This document shows positions 28,570 to 37,468 of a stretch of 64,000 nt of DNA, piece after piece. Each line of letters opens with the position of its first letter. The first letter of the stretch is position 1. The translations under genes and the position numbers were made by a program. The notes under the pieces were generated by a model. It saw nothing but the letters and a program-made list of their open reading frames with translations, was not told the DNA's origin and ran no database searches. Source of the DNA: Pseudomonas extremorientalis (GTDB lineage Bacteria; Pseudomonadota; Gammaproteobacteria; Pseudomonadales; Pseudomonadaceae); the NCBI RefSeq assembly GCF_001870465.1, contig NZ_MDGK01000056.1, positions 124,001-188,000 on the forward strand, read 5' to 3'.

Positions 28570-29184
28570 ATGAACGCACAACCTCTACGCGTCGGCATCG
28601 GCGGCCCGGTGGGCTCCGGCAAGACCGCCCTGACCCTGGCCCTGTGCCTGGCGCTGCGCGATCGCTACAACCTGGCGGTGGTCACCAACGACATCTACAC
28701 CCGCGAAGACGCCGACTTCCTGGTGCGCAACCAGGCCCTGGCGCCGGAACGCATCATCGGCGTGGAAACCGGCGGCTGCCCGCATACGGCGATCCGCGAA
28801 GACGCCTCGATCAACCTGGAAGCCGTGGACCAGCTCAATCGCCGCTTCCCCGGCCTGGACCTGATCCTGGTGGAATCCGGCGGCGACAACCTGTCGGCTA
28901 CGTTCAGCCCGGAACTGTCGGACCTGACCATCTACGTGATCGACGTGTCCGCCGGCGACAAGCTGCCACGCAAGGGTGGGCCGGGCATCTGCAAGTCCGA
29001 CCTGCTGGTGATCAACAAGATCGACCTGGCCCCGCTGGTCGGTGCCTCGCTGGAGCTGATGAACAGCGACACCACCCGCATGCGCAACGGTAAACCCTTT
29101 GTGTTCAGCAACCAGAAAACCGGCGTCGGCCTGGATGACATCGTCGCCTTCATCGAACGCCAAGGCCTGCTGACCGCCGCCTGA
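28570..29184 (+). CDS. ureG: Urease accessory GTPase UreG
   Basis: 204 aa. The P-loop GGPVGSGKT ends at Lys18-Thr19. The metal-binding Cys-Pro-His of GCPHTAIREDAS and the NKIDLAP guanine-specificity motif are all present. UreG uses GTP to drive nickel delivery to urease. It lacks the long N-terminal His tail found in some species, consistent with a UreE that has its own His-rich tail. Confidence 0.96.
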   Translation: MNAQPLRVGIGGPVGSGKTALTLALCLALRDRYNLAVVTNDIYTREDADFLVRNQALAPERIIGVETGGCPHTAIREDASINLEAVDQLNRRFPGLDLILVESGGDNLSATFSPELSDLTIYVIDVSAGDKLPRKGGPGICKSDLLVINKIDLAPLVGASLELMNSDTTRMRNGKPFVFSNQKTGVGLDDIVAFIERQGLLTAA

Positions 29185-29206
29185 TCAACCCATAAGGAAC
29201 CTGTCC

Positions 29207-29779
29207 ATGAACCTCAAGAAACTGCTGACCGCCGCCGCCCTGCTGCTGGCCCCTGCGCTGGCCTTCGCCCACCCGGGCCACGGCGACAACGGCCTGGTGG
29301 CCGGCATCAGCCATCCCCTGAGCGGCATCGATCACTTATTGGCCATGGTCGCCGTCGGCTTGTGGGCCGCCCAACAAAAAGGCGCCGCGCGCTGGGCACT
29401 GCCGTGCACTTTCGTGGGCACCATGCTGATTGGCGGCGTGCTGGGTTTTGAAGGCCTGGAGTTGCCGGCGCTGGAAAGCGGGATTGCCGCGTCGGTGCTG
29501 GCCCTGGGTCTGGCGGTCGCGCTGGCGGTGCGTCCGCCGCTGTTCGTGGCGGTCGGCGCGACGGCGTTGTTCGCGCTGTTCCATGGCGTGGCCCATGGCT
29601 TGGAGCTGCCGGACATGTCCAGCCCTTGGGCGTATGCGGCTGGTTTTGTCGGTGCAACGGCGGTGCTGCATGCTGCCGGTTACGCGGTGGTGCGCTTGCT
29701 GCCGGCTGCGGCGGCGCCGCTGGTACGGGTTGCAGGGGCGGCTTCGGCGGCGACCGGGGTCTGGCTGTTGGCAGGCTGA
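29207..29779 (+). CDS. ureJ: HupE/UreJ-family nickel permease
   Basis: 190 aa. A signal-like first helix ends at AFA. The HPGHGDNGLVAGISHPLSGIDHLLAM block follows, carrying the HxGH and HPxxGxDH motifs of HupE/UreJ metal transporters. About six membrane helices follow. It is the last gene of the ure accessory operon, 22 bp after ureG, so nickel supply for urease is the likely role. UreJ naming is by context. Confidence 0.85.
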   Translation: MNLKKLLTAAALLLAPALAFAHPGHGDNGLVAGISHPLSGIDHLLAMVAVGLWAAQQKGAARWALPCTFVGTMLIGGVLGFEGLELPALESGIAASVLALGLAVALAVRPPLFVAVGATALFALFHGVAHGLELPDMSSPWAYAAGFVGATAVLHAAGYAVVRLLPAAAAPLVRVAGAASAATGVWLLAG

Positions 29780-29801
29780 TTTGCGGCGTATTTGACGGCC
29801 T

Positions 29802-29849
29802 CATAGGGGCAAGCCCCCTCCCACCTTTGGGGAGGGGGCCTGCCCCGAT
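29802..29849. repeat. Degenerate REP hairpin after the ure operon
   Basis: A compact inverted pair (GGGGCAAGCCCCCTCCC and its complement with changes) lies 22 bp after the hupE stop. It could act as the operon's 3' hairpin. Confidence 0.65.
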
Positions 29850-29925
29850 AGCGCTAGACCAGACACCACAGAACCCAAGCCTGCTACCATGCGCGCCTAC
29901 ACCCCTGCCGTGACGACGCCAGCCA

Positions 29926-31044
29926 ATGCCCAGCGCTTTCCAACCCTCCTTGAACACCGTGCTCACGCACTTCCACAGCCTGATCGTGCCGCTCTGGCAA
30001 GGCCCGGGCTGGAATGCCGAACTGGCATTGCCGTATGAGGCACTGGACGCCGACCACCGGCCATTACCCCCGCAACGCTACCGCGCCATGGCCTGCGCCC
30101 GGCAGTTGTACCTGTTCGCCAGCCTGATCGGCGAGCCCGGCGCGGCCTTTGCCGAAGAACGTGCGGCGGCGTTGTTCCGCTCGCTGCAACGGCACTTCCA
30201 CGACGCCGAACACGGCGGCTGGTTCTACAGCATCGACCCCGCCGGCCGACCGCTGGACAAGCGCAAAGACCTGTACACCCACGCCTTCATCATCTTCGCC
30301 TGCGCCCATTACTGGGCCAAGGTGCGCGAGCCGCTGGTGGAATCGGTGCTCAATGCCGCCCTGGCCGTGGTCGCCGAACGGTTTTCCACAGGCGACGGCC
30401 TGTACGAAGCGGTGCTGGAGCGCAATTGGGCGTCCCTCAAGTCCGGCCCCCTGCAAAACCCGCTGATGCACCTCGCCGAAGGCTTCCTCGCCACGCTGGC
30501 CGTGCGCGAAGACGCCATCACCCAAGACGCGCTGCTGGACCTGGCCAACGCCCTGCAGCAGCGCTTCATCGACCGCCACCACGGCGTAATGATGGAAAAA
30601 CCGCTGGGTGCTGTGGATAACTGGTTTGAGCCGGGGCACCAGTTCGAATGGTTTTTCTTGCTGGAGTCATCTGAGTTACTGCGCGGTACGCCGTTGCACG
30701 CCTCCCTGACACGGGCGTTTGCCTACGCCGAAGAAAAGGGTGTGGATAACGCGAGCGGCGCCGTCAGTGGCATGTTGGCGTTGGATGGCACGGTGCGCGA
30801 CGGCACCCAACGCATCTGGGCCCAGGCCGAGTACCTGCGGGCACTGACCTTGCGACCGGACAGCGAAGCGCGGTTGCAGCGCCAGTTGCTGGCGCTGCAA
30901 CAACACTTCCTGCATGCAAAAGGCTGGCATGAATGCCTGGATGCCCAGGGCGCGGTGAGCCGACGGGATATGCCGTCGACCACGCCGTACCACCTGGCCA
31001 CCTGTTACCAGGGCCTCATGCAATCCACTTGCGATCTCCGGTAA
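29926..31044 (+). CDS. AGE-family epimerase/isomerase
   Basis: 372 aa, helix-rich (alpha/alpha)6-barrel type. Family features include RYRAMACARQLYLFA, a GGWFYSID segment and DLYTHAFIIFACAHYW. NPLMHLAEGFLA and the active-site-like FEPGHQFEWFFLL are also seen. Members interconvert N-acetylglucosamine/N-acetylmannosamine, mannose/fructose or cellobiose-type sugars; the substrate here cannot be assigned. The 3' end overlaps the convergent CDF gene by 29 bp. Confidence 0.82.
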   Translation: MPSAFQPSLNTVLTHFHSLIVPLWQGPGWNAELALPYEALDADHRPLPPQRYRAMACARQLYLFASLIGEPGAAFAEERAAALFRSLQRHFHDAEHGGWFYSIDPAGRPLDKRKDLYTHAFIIFACAHYWAKVREPLVESVLNAALAVVAERFSTGDGLYEAVLERNWASLKSGPLQNPLMHLAEGFLATLAVREDAITQDALLDLANALQQRFIDRHHGVMMEKPLGAVDNWFEPGHQFEWFFLLESSELLRGTPLHASLTRAFAYAEEKGVDNASGAVSGMLALDGTVRDGTQRIWAQAEYLRALTLRPDSEARLQRQLLALQQHFLHAKGWHECLDAQGAVSRRDMPSTTPYHLATCYQGLMQSTCDLR

Positions 31045-31921
31045 AGCTGATCGTCAGCCAGCGCGCCGCATCCGGCGTGCCAAGCCCTGTGGATATCTCT
31101 TCGCGCAGCCCATCCAGGGTCGCGACGTTATCCACCGGGTAATCCGCCGGCAACACCACATGAATCTCGATAAACCGTGCGCGCCCATGCTTTTGCACGT
31201 AGGACACGTAGTCATCGAAACCATGTTTGGCCCGGGCCGCGTCCATGACCTCGCGCACCTTGTCGTCCAGGTGGTCCGGCGCAATCCCCAGCACCTCGCG
31301 CAACGCCGGGCGCAAAATCTTGAACGCCGGCGCCAGCATGCTCAGGGCCAGCAGGATCAGGATCAACGGGTCGACATACACCGCCCACTCGCCATAGCCC
31401 TGGGACTTGAGCAACAGGGCCGCCAGAAAGCTGATCAGCAGGCCCACCGAGAGCATCGCGTCCACCAGCCAACTGATGTTGTCGAACTGGATCAGCGATG
31501 ATTTCAGCGTTCGATTGCGGTAGCGCACGTAGAAAAAATAGGCGAACTCGACGACGGTAAACACCGCCGCATAGATGATCACCAGCCCCAGCTCGATCTC
31601 ACGCCCGCCATTGATAATGCCGAACACACCGTTGAGGAACGCGTAGATGGCGATCAGCAACAGGAAGCTGCCTTCGATCAGCAGCACCATGGGCTCCAGG
31701 TGCCAATAGCCGAACTGGAAACGCTCGTTGCTTTTCTTGGCGATCAGCTTGGCCGTGATCAGCATCAACACCTTGATGGCGGTGGCGATCAGCGAGAAAA
31801 AGCCGTCGAACAGAATGGACTGGGCGCCGGATACCACACCCGTGACAATCCCGGCGATCGCTACAGCGAACATCAGGATGGTCGATTGTTTGAGCAGTGC
31901 CTGCTCACCTCGGTTACTCAC
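31016..31921 (-). CDS. Cation diffusion facilitator (CDF) family transporter
   Basis: 301 aa. I place the start at the GTG at 31921 because GGGAGGA lies a few bases upstream; a TTG five codons earlier is the alternative. Six membrane helices are followed by a cytoplasmic C-terminal domain ending YVQKHGRARFIEIHVVLP...SISFTGD-like sequence. The family exports Zn2+, Fe2+, Mn2+ or related ions against protons. The FDGFFSLIATAIKV helix carries an Asp as in the metal site, though the classic HxxxD pattern is partly changed, so metal specificity is open. It is convergent with the AGE gene. Confidence 0.82.
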   Translation of the reverse strand: MSNRGEQALLKQSTILMFAVAIAGIVTGVVSGAQSILFDGFFSLIATAIKVLMLITAKLIAKKSNERFQFGYWHLEPMVLLIEGSFLLLIAIYAFLNGVFGIINGGREIELGLVIIYAAVFTVVEFAYFFYVRYRNRTLKSSLIQFDNISWLVDAMLSVGLLISFLAALLLKSQGYGEWAVYVDPLILILLALSMLAPAFKILRPALREVLGIAPDHLDDKVREVMDAARAKHGFDDYVSYVQKHGRARFIEIHVVLPADYPVDNVATLDGLREEISTGLGTPDAARWLTISFTGDRKWIA

Positions 31922-32013
31922 ATTTCCTCCCGTCAAAACCTTGAATCCGCAGAGTGCGGAGGGGTTTTCAGGAGGTGAGTGTACCTTATGGCCTGTTTTG
32001 GCCGATCTGACGC

Positions 32014-32028
32014 TATCGGGGGCAAGTC
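32014..32028. repeat. Single degenerate REP half-element
   Basis: ATCGGGGGCAAG-type sequence without its GTGGGAG arm, downstream of the dehydrogenase stop. It looks like a decayed copy. Confidence 0.4.
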
Positions 32029-32044
32029 GAATCGTTTTTAAGCC

Positions 32045-32809
32045 TTACTTGGCCCCACGCTCAATCGCAAACCCCGCCCAGGTCTGGCTCACCGGCATCA
32101 GCTCCAGGCGGTTGATGTTCACATGCGCCGGTGTGTTCATCACCCAGAAAATCGTGTCAGCAATGTCCTGCGGCTGGATCGGCTCGGCGCCCGCGTAGGT
32201 CGCGTCATACCGCGCCTGGTCGCCGCCAAAGCGCACCAGCGAGAACTCGCTCTCACATAGGCCCGGCTCGATGTTGGTCACGCGCACGCCGGTACCTTGC
32301 AGGTCGCAACGCAGGTTCAGCGAGAACTGCTTAACGAACGCCTTGGAGCCGCCGTACACATGGCTGCCCGGGTACGGGTAGCTGCCGGCGATGGAGCCGA
32401 GGTTGATGATGCCCGCACCACGGCCATGGGCGATCAGGCGCGGCAGCAGCAGGCTGGTGGTGGTGAGCAGGCCCTTGATGTTGGTGTCGACCATGGTTTC
32501 CCAATCGTCGAGATTGCACTTGGGCGCAGGGTCGGTGCCCACGGCCAGGCCAGCGTTGTTGATCAGCCCGCGCAGCGTGGCAAACGACGGCGGCAGGTTG
32601 GCGATGGCGTCTTCCATGCCCTTGCGGTCACGCACGTCCACGACCAGGCCATGCACTTCGGTCTGCTTGGAAAGCTCTTCGACCAACGCATTCAGGCGGT
32701 CGGCGCGACGGCCGGTGAGCACCAGTTTCCAGCCGGCTTCGGCAAAACGACGAGCACAGGCTTCGCCGAAACCTGAGGTTGCGCCAGTAATAAACAGCGT
32801 GTCGGACAT
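32045..32809 (-). CDS. ydfG: Short-chain dehydrogenase, YdfG-like (3-hydroxy acid / L-allo-threonine dehydrogenase)
   Basis: 254 aa from the ATG at 32809 (MSDTLFITGATSGFGE). It has the cofactor-binding GATSGFGE and NNAGLA, the catalytic serine region INLGSIAGSYPYPG and the YGGSK Tyr/Lys pair. It shows strong resemblance to E. coli YdfG through VRVTNIEPGL and LPAHVNI-like (TPAHVNINRLELMPV) segments. YdfG oxidises L-allo-threonine, serine and 3-hydroxy acids with NADP+. A longer upstream frame exists but has no family-like sequence. Confidence 0.87.
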   Translation of the reverse strand: MSDTLFITGATSGFGEACARRFAEAGWKLVLTGRRADRLNALVEELSKQTEVHGLVVDVRDRKGMEDAIANLPPSFATLRGLINNAGLAVGTDPAPKCNLDDWETMVDTNIKGLLTTTSLLLPRLIAHGRGAGIINLGSIAGSYPYPGSHVYGGSKAFVKQFSLNLRCDLQGTGVRVTNIEPGLCESEFSLVRFGGDQARYDATYAGAEPIQPQDIADTIFWVMNTPAHVNINRLELMPVSQTWAGFAIERGAK

Positions 32810-32971
32810 GGTGTTCTCCTTGCGGGCATCGGGAAAAAAACAGCCAGCAGAATGCCCGTACGCCGCGATGGCGGCAACTACTGGGCACACAAGTTGACAC
32901 ATGCCTGATCACTTTTTAACCACTGAACGCAAAGCCTTACAGGCCGTGGCTTACAGCCATATGCGCGCAGG

Positions 32972-33448
32972 TTATCCACAACTGCGCCCACAGTCTTTGG
33001 GGGCAAGTGCAAAATGCCTCAGGCCTCTATACACAAGGGTTGCAGGCGGTTTTAGAAAGTTTTTTGCTTGACCTTCGCCGGTGCGTATGTAGGCCCTTTC
33101 ACGAACGGCAAACCAGAACGATGGCTCCAGGCCAGTCATTCCGGCCTCTGCGGCGGTCTTTCCAGAGTTTAGTCACAGACTTATCCACAGGCTGCCGGGA
33201 CATATTCCAGTCATATACCTGTGTCTTTAAACAGGTTGACAACGGGCTCGGGCGGTTCCTAAAAACCCGCTGATCAAAAAACAATCACCGCGCTACAAGC
33301 CGCGTGTTTGTTGGCTTTCAGCCAGCTACTCCCACGTTACCCACAGCCGGTTCCACAGCGGATGGGGACAAGTCAAAACTGTGACAAACCAGAGATTTGC
33401 GGCGGCTATATGTCGCGCTTTGGAGGGGGGCTGGATTTGTTTTCCACA
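32972..33448 (+). promoter_or_regulatory. Cluster of DnaA-box matches
   Basis: TTATCCACA occurs at 32972-32980 and 33181-33189 (both perfect). TTTTCCACA at 33440-33448 fits TTWTNCACA. TTACCCACA at 33337-33345 is one base off. All four lie on the same strand in non-coding DNA. This is not the canonical oriC neighbourhood (no dnaA/rpmH here). It may be a DnaA-titration or DnaA-regulated site; that role is inference. Confidence 0.55.
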
Positions 33449-33500
33449 ATTTGGCTGCAACCCTGTTCATACCACAAAAACAAATGTGGGTCGGCTTGAT

Positions 33501-33525
33501 GTGGGAGGGGCTTGCCCCCTCCCAC
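33501..33525. repeat. REP-derived palindrome after livF
   Basis: GTGGGAGGGGCTTGCC followed by the inverted arm CCCCTCCCAC forms a single long hairpin. It lies 25 bp downstream of the last liv gene and probably stabilises or ends its mRNA. Confidence 0.75.
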
Positions 33526-33549
33526 AAGGGGCCTGCGTTATCCGTTGGA

Positions 33550-34266
33550 TCAGTGACCGCCGAGGTAGGCGTTGCGCACTTCCTCGTTCACCAGCAATTC
33601 CTTGCCAGTGCCGGTCAGGCGGATCTCGCCGTTGACCATCACATACGCCCGGTCCGACAAGCGCAGTGCATGGTTGGCGTTCTGCTCCACCAGGAAGATG
33701 GTCATCCCGGTGGCCGCCAGCTCGCGCAGGGTCGAGAAGATCTGCTTTACCACGATCGGCGCCAGGCCCAGGCTCGGCTCGTCCAGCAGCAACAACTTCG
33801 GACGGCTCATCAGTGCCCGGGCAATGGCGAGCATCTGCTGCTCGCCACCGGACATGGTCATGGCACGCTGGGTACGCCGTTCCTTGAGCCGTGGGAACAG
33901 CTCGAACATGCGCTGCATGTCATCAAAGGCATACTTGTCGCCAATCGGGATGGTGCCCATCAGCAGGTTTTCCTCGACGGTCATGTCGGGGAACACCCGC
34001 CGCCCTTCCGGCGACTGCGCAATGCCGTTGGAGGCGATGTAGTGGGACGACTTGTGGGTAATGTCGACGCCGTTGTAGAGGATCTGTCCCGACTCGGCCC
34101 GTGGCTGGCCGAAGATCGACATCAGCAGCGTGGACTTGCCCGCACCGTTGGAGCCGATCAGGCTGACGGTTTCGCCTTCGTTGATGTGCAGCGAGACTTT
34201 CTTCAGGGCCTGGATCGGGCCGTAATACACGTCCAGGTCCTTCATTTCGAGGATAGGTGCACTCAT
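33550..34266 (-). CDS. livF: Branched-chain amino-acid ABC transporter ATPase LivF/BraG
   Basis: 238 aa. Walker A is GSNGAGKST, the signature is SGGEQQML, Walker B LLLLDEPSLGLAP, and the switch histidine region FLVEQNANHAL. The size and sequence are those of LivF, the second ATPase of the Leu/Ile/Val (HAAT) importer at the inner-membrane face. Its ATG overlaps the livG stop (ATGA), indicating translational coupling. It is last in the livKHMGF order. Confidence 0.94.
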   Translation of the reverse strand: MSAPILEMKDLDVYYGPIQALKKVSLHINEGETVSLIGSNGAGKSTLLMSIFGQPRAESGQILYNGVDITHKSSHYIASNGIAQSPEGRRVFPDMTVEENLLMGTIPIGDKYAFDDMQRMFELFPRLKERRTQRAMTMSGGEQQMLAIARALMSRPKLLLLDEPSLGLAPIVVKQIFSTLRELAATGMTIFLVEQNANHALRLSDRAYVMVNGEIRLTGTGKELLVNEEVRNAYLGGH

Positions 34267-35138
34267 ACCAGCTCCTCTTCGTCAGCGCCCAGGTAGGCGG
34301 CAATCACTTTCGGGTCGTTGCGGATCGCGTCCGGCCCGCCCTCGGCGATCACGTTGCCGTGGTCCAGTACCACGATGTGGTCGGAAATACTCATCACCAT
34401 GCCCATGTCGTGTTCGATCAGCACCACCGTGAGGTCGTGTTCGTCGCGCAACAGGCGAATCATCGCGCTGAGGGCTTCGGTTTCCTGGGGGTTGAGGCCC
34501 GCAGCGGGTTCGTCCAGGCAGATGATCTGCGGGCGGGTGCACATGGCGCGGGCGATTTCCAGGCGGCGCTGCTGGCCGTAGGAGAGTTCACCGGCCAGGC
34601 GGTTGGCGCAGTCCACCAGGTCCACCACTTCCAGCCAATAGAAGGCGTGGTCGAGGGCGTCGCTTTCAGCCTTGCGGTAGCCCTTGGTGTTGAGGATACC
34701 TGCCAGCATATTGCGGTTGACCCACATGTGCTGGGCCACCAGCAGGTTTTCCAGTACCGACATTTCCTTGAACAGGCGGATGTTCTGGAACGTCCGCGCC
34801 AGACCCGCACGGTTCACCAGATGCGTTCCGCCGAACATCTTGTAGTACAGGCGACTGAGGAAGCTTTTCGGTGACACGAAGTCGGTCGGCTGAAACCGCT
34901 CGCCGAGCAACTGGATCACATTGGTCTGCTTGCCACGTATGTTCAGTTCGATCTTGCCGCCGCTGGCCTTGTAGAAACCGGTGAGGCAGTTGAACACCGT
35001 GGTCTTGCCGGCGCCGTTGGGCCCGATCAGGGCGAAGATCGAGTTGCGTTCGACCTTGAGGCTCACATCGCTCAAGGCCTTGATGCCACCGAAGTGCATC
35101 ATCAAATGCTCCACGCAGAGCACGACTTCCTTGCTCAT
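34263..35138 (-). CDS. livG: Branched-chain amino-acid ABC transporter ATPase LivG/BraF
   Basis: 291 aa. Walker A is GPNGAGKTT and the signature LSYGQQRRLEIARAM. Walker B is IICLDEPAAGLNP, with VVLIEHDMGMVM after it. It is longer than LivF because of the insert around residues 70-110 typical of LivG. It is coupled by ATGA overlaps to livM upstream and livF downstream. Confidence 0.94.
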   Translation of the reverse strand: MSKEVVLCVEHLMMHFGGIKALSDVSLKVERNSIFALIGPNGAGKTTVFNCLTGFYKASGGKIELNIRGKQTNVIQLLGERFQPTDFVSPKSFLSRLYYKMFGGTHLVNRAGLARTFQNIRLFKEMSVLENLLVAQHMWVNRNMLAGILNTKGYRKAESDALDHAFYWLEVVDLVDCANRLAGELSYGQQRRLEIARAMCTRPQIICLDEPAAGLNPQETEALSAMIRLLRDEHDLTVVLIEHDMGMVMSISDHIVVLDHGNVIAEGGPDAIRNDPKVIAAYLGADEEELV

Positions 35139-36412
35139 GGCGCTACCCCCTTGCGTGGTGTCACACCGGTACGGCTGATGCGGATCAGGCCTCGCGGTCG
35201 CCAGATCATCATCACCACCATCAACACGCCAAACAGCAGCACGCGGTATTCGGAGAAGCTGCGCAGCAACTCAGGTGCAACGGTCAATACAAAGGCCGCG
35301 ATCACCACGCCCACCGTCGACCCCATGCCGCCCAACACCACGATGGCCAGGATCAGCGCCGATTCGAAGAAGGTGAAAGACGACGGGTTGACGAAGCCCT
35401 GATAGCTGGCAAAGAACACCCCGGCCAAACCGGCCGTCGATGCACCGATAGTGAATGCCGAGAGCTTGACCAGCACATGGTTCAGGCCCATGGAACGGCA
35501 GGCGATTTCATCTTCGCGCAGGGCTTCCCAGGCGCGGCCGACCGGCATGCGGGTCAGGCGGTGCTTGATGTACAGCACGGCCAGCACTACCAGGAACAGC
35601 ACGATGTAGATGAACAGGAATTTGATGTTGGGGTTGTAGTCGATGCCAAAGAACTCATGGAAGGGAACCCCGCCATCCTTCGCGCGCTTGCCGAACTCGA
35701 GGCCGAGGAAGGTCGGCGAAGGCACCGGCATGCCATTCGGGCCGCCGGTAAACGACAGCCAGTTATTGAGCACCAACCGGATGATTTCACCGAAGCCCAG
35801 GGTCACGATGGCCAAATAGTCACCGTGCATTCGCAACACCGGGAACCCGAGTATGCACCCCGCCAGCGCCGCGGCGATGGCCGCCAATGGCAGCACGGTC
35901 CAGAAGCCCAGGCCGAGGTATTGATAACCCAATGCCAGGCCATAGGCGCCGATGGCGTAGAACGCCACGTAACCCAGGTCGAGCAGGCCGGCCAGGCCCA
36001 CCACGATATTGAGGCCGAGGCCCAGCAATACGTAGATCAGCCCGAGGATCACCACGGTCAACAGGTACTTGTTGGCGAAGATCGGGAACACGATGGCGAT
36101 CACGATCAGCACCGGGATGATCCAGCGCAGCCGCGACTTGTAGTCCGGTGGCAGCACGTGCACCCCGGAACCACTGCTCTCGAAGCCCTGCAGGATCTTC
36201 AGGCCCTTGGGGGTTTGCAGGAACAGGCTCATGGCAAAGCGGCCGACCATCACGATGGCCACCAGCAGGCCCACGCGGGCCGGTTCCAGGTTGAAGCTGT
36301 AGCCGTCGAGTACGACGCCGACGATCGGACCGAACACGATCAGCGAAATCAGCCCGGCAAGGATCGTATCGACCACACTTTTCTTGATATCGATTGATTT
36401 GGCAGCAGACAT
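35135..36412 (-). CDS. livM: Branched-chain amino-acid ABC transporter permease LivM/BraE
   Basis: 425 aa membrane protein with around ten helices. It contains GLAGLLDLGYVAFYAIGAY, the hallmark of LivM permeases, and the cytoplasmic REDEIACRSMGLN loop that contacts the ATPases. The N-terminal 100 residues form the extra segment seen in the longer Pseudomonas BraE type. The start lies 3 bp after the livH stop. Confidence 0.93.
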   Translation of the reverse strand: MSAAKSIDIKKSVVDTILAGLISLIVFGPIVGVVLDGYSFNLEPARVGLLVAIVMVGRFAMSLFLQTPKGLKILQGFESSGSGVHVLPPDYKSRLRWIIPVLIVIAIVFPIFANKYLLTVVILGLIYVLLGLGLNIVVGLAGLLDLGYVAFYAIGAYGLALGYQYLGLGFWTVLPLAAIAAALAGCILGFPVLRMHGDYLAIVTLGFGEIIRLVLNNWLSFTGGPNGMPVPSPTFLGLEFGKRAKDGGVPFHEFFGIDYNPNIKFLFIYIVLFLVVLAVLYIKHRLTRMPVGRAWEALREDEIACRSMGLNHVLVKLSAFTIGASTAGLAGVFFASYQGFVNPSSFTFFESALILAIVVLGGMGSTVGVVIAAFVLTVAPELLRSFSEYRVLLFGVLMVVMMIWRPRGLIRISRTGVTPRKGVAP

Positions 36413-36414
36413 GT

Positions 36415-37329
36415 TTACACCTTCGCCACGAGTGGGCGACCAAGCAGGCCCTGGGGACGGAAAATCAGAATCACCACCAGCAGGGAGAAACTGAACACGT
36501 CTTTGTAGTCAGAGTTGATCAACCCCGAGAACAGCGACTCGGAGATACCAAGGATGATCCCGCCCAGCATCGCCCCAGGCAGGGAGCCGATGCCGCCGAG
36601 TACCGCCGCGGTGAACGCCTTGATGCCGATGATGAAGCCGGCATAGAAGTCGAAGGTGCCGTAGTTGAGGGTGATGAGCACGCCGGCCAATGCCGCCATG
36701 GCGGCGCCGATGACGAACACGTAGGAGATCACCCGGTCGGTGTTGATGCCGAGGATCGACGCCATCTTGCGGTCTTGCTGGGTGGCGCGGCACATGCGGC
36801 CGAGCTTGGTGTACTTGATCACGTAGGTGAGCAACGCCATGCCGGCGAACGCCGCCACGAGGATGAAGACCTTGGTGTAGGTGAGCTGGACGAACCCTGT
36901 GCCGAAATCGACGCGCCAGGCGCCTGCCAGCAGGGTGGGAATGCCTTGTTGCTTGGCGCCCTGAGCGATCTGCGCATAGTTCTGCAGGATCAGGGAGATG
37001 CCGATGGCGCTGATCAGCGGTGCCAGTCGGGTGGAGTTGCGCAGCGGTTTGTAGGCGACACGCTCGATGACCCAACCGTACACGCCAGTGACGACCACGG
37101 TGAAGATCAAGGTGCCGAGAATGAGCAGCGGGAAGGATTCGATGCCGAAGTAAGCCAGCAGTGCCAGACTGATCGCCGCGAGGTAAGCGGAAATCATATA
37201 AACCTCGCCGTGGGCGAAGTTGATCATGCCAATGATGCCATAGACCATTGTGTAGCCGATGGCGATCAGGCCATAGACCGACCCGAGGGTCAGGCCGTTG
37301 ACCAGTTGCTGCAGGAAAATACCATCCAT
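36415..37329 (-). CDS. livH: Branched-chain amino-acid ABC transporter permease LivH/BraD
   Basis: 304 aa, eight or so membrane helices. It starts MDGIFLQQLVNGLTLGSVYGLIAIGYTMVYG in the standard LivH pattern, then INFAHGEVYMISAYL. The loop AFRATQQD-like sequence (CRATQQDRKMASILGIN) is the coupling helix for LivG/F. A REP hairpin separates it from the binding-protein gene upstream. Confidence 0.94.
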   Translation of the reverse strand: MDGIFLQQLVNGLTLGSVYGLIAIGYTMVYGIIGMINFAHGEVYMISAYLAAISLALLAYFGIESFPLLILGTLIFTVVVTGVYGWVIERVAYKPLRNSTRLAPLISAIGISLILQNYAQIAQGAKQQGIPTLLAGAWRVDFGTGFVQLTYTKVFILVAAFAGMALLTYVIKYTKLGRMCRATQQDRKMASILGINTDRVISYVFVIGAAMAALAGVLITLNYGTFDFYAGFIIGIKAFTAAVLGGIGSLPGAMLGGIILGISESLFSGLINSDYKDVFSFSLLVVILIFRPQGLLGRPLVAKV

Positions 37330-37420
37330 AACGCAATCTCACGCGGTGAGCACCTGCACACCGGGAGGTGCGCGGCGCTTCTGGAGGAAAAGACAGATAT
37401 TGATAACAACACGATCTCCT

Positions 37421-37446
37421 GTGGGAGGGGGCAAGCCCCCTCCCAC
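37421..37446. repeat. REP-type palindrome inside the liv operon
   Basis: A GTGGGAGGGGG arm and its perfect inverse around a CAAG centre lie between the binding-protein gene and livH. An mRNA hairpin here could protect the upstream message and reduce downstream expression, giving more binding protein than permease. Confidence 0.75.
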
Positions 37447-37468
37447 ATTGGAGCTGTGGTGTTCTGGA

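Larger units (their letters stand above)
32810..33549. other. 740-bp gene-free region with DnaA-box cluster
   Basis: I see no convincing coding frame. The stretch holds two perfect DnaA boxes, one further consensus-type match and one near match, all in the same orientation (32972-33448). There are A-rich patches (for example near 33260-33280) and a REP palindrome at its right end. It also presumably includes the dehydrogenase promoter. Confidence 0.7.

Noticed and set aside
32810..33549. Chromosomal origin of replication (oriC)
   Set aside because: Despite DnaA-box matches there is no dnaA, dnaN, rpmH or gidA nearby and no clear AT-rich unwinding element with the usual layout.
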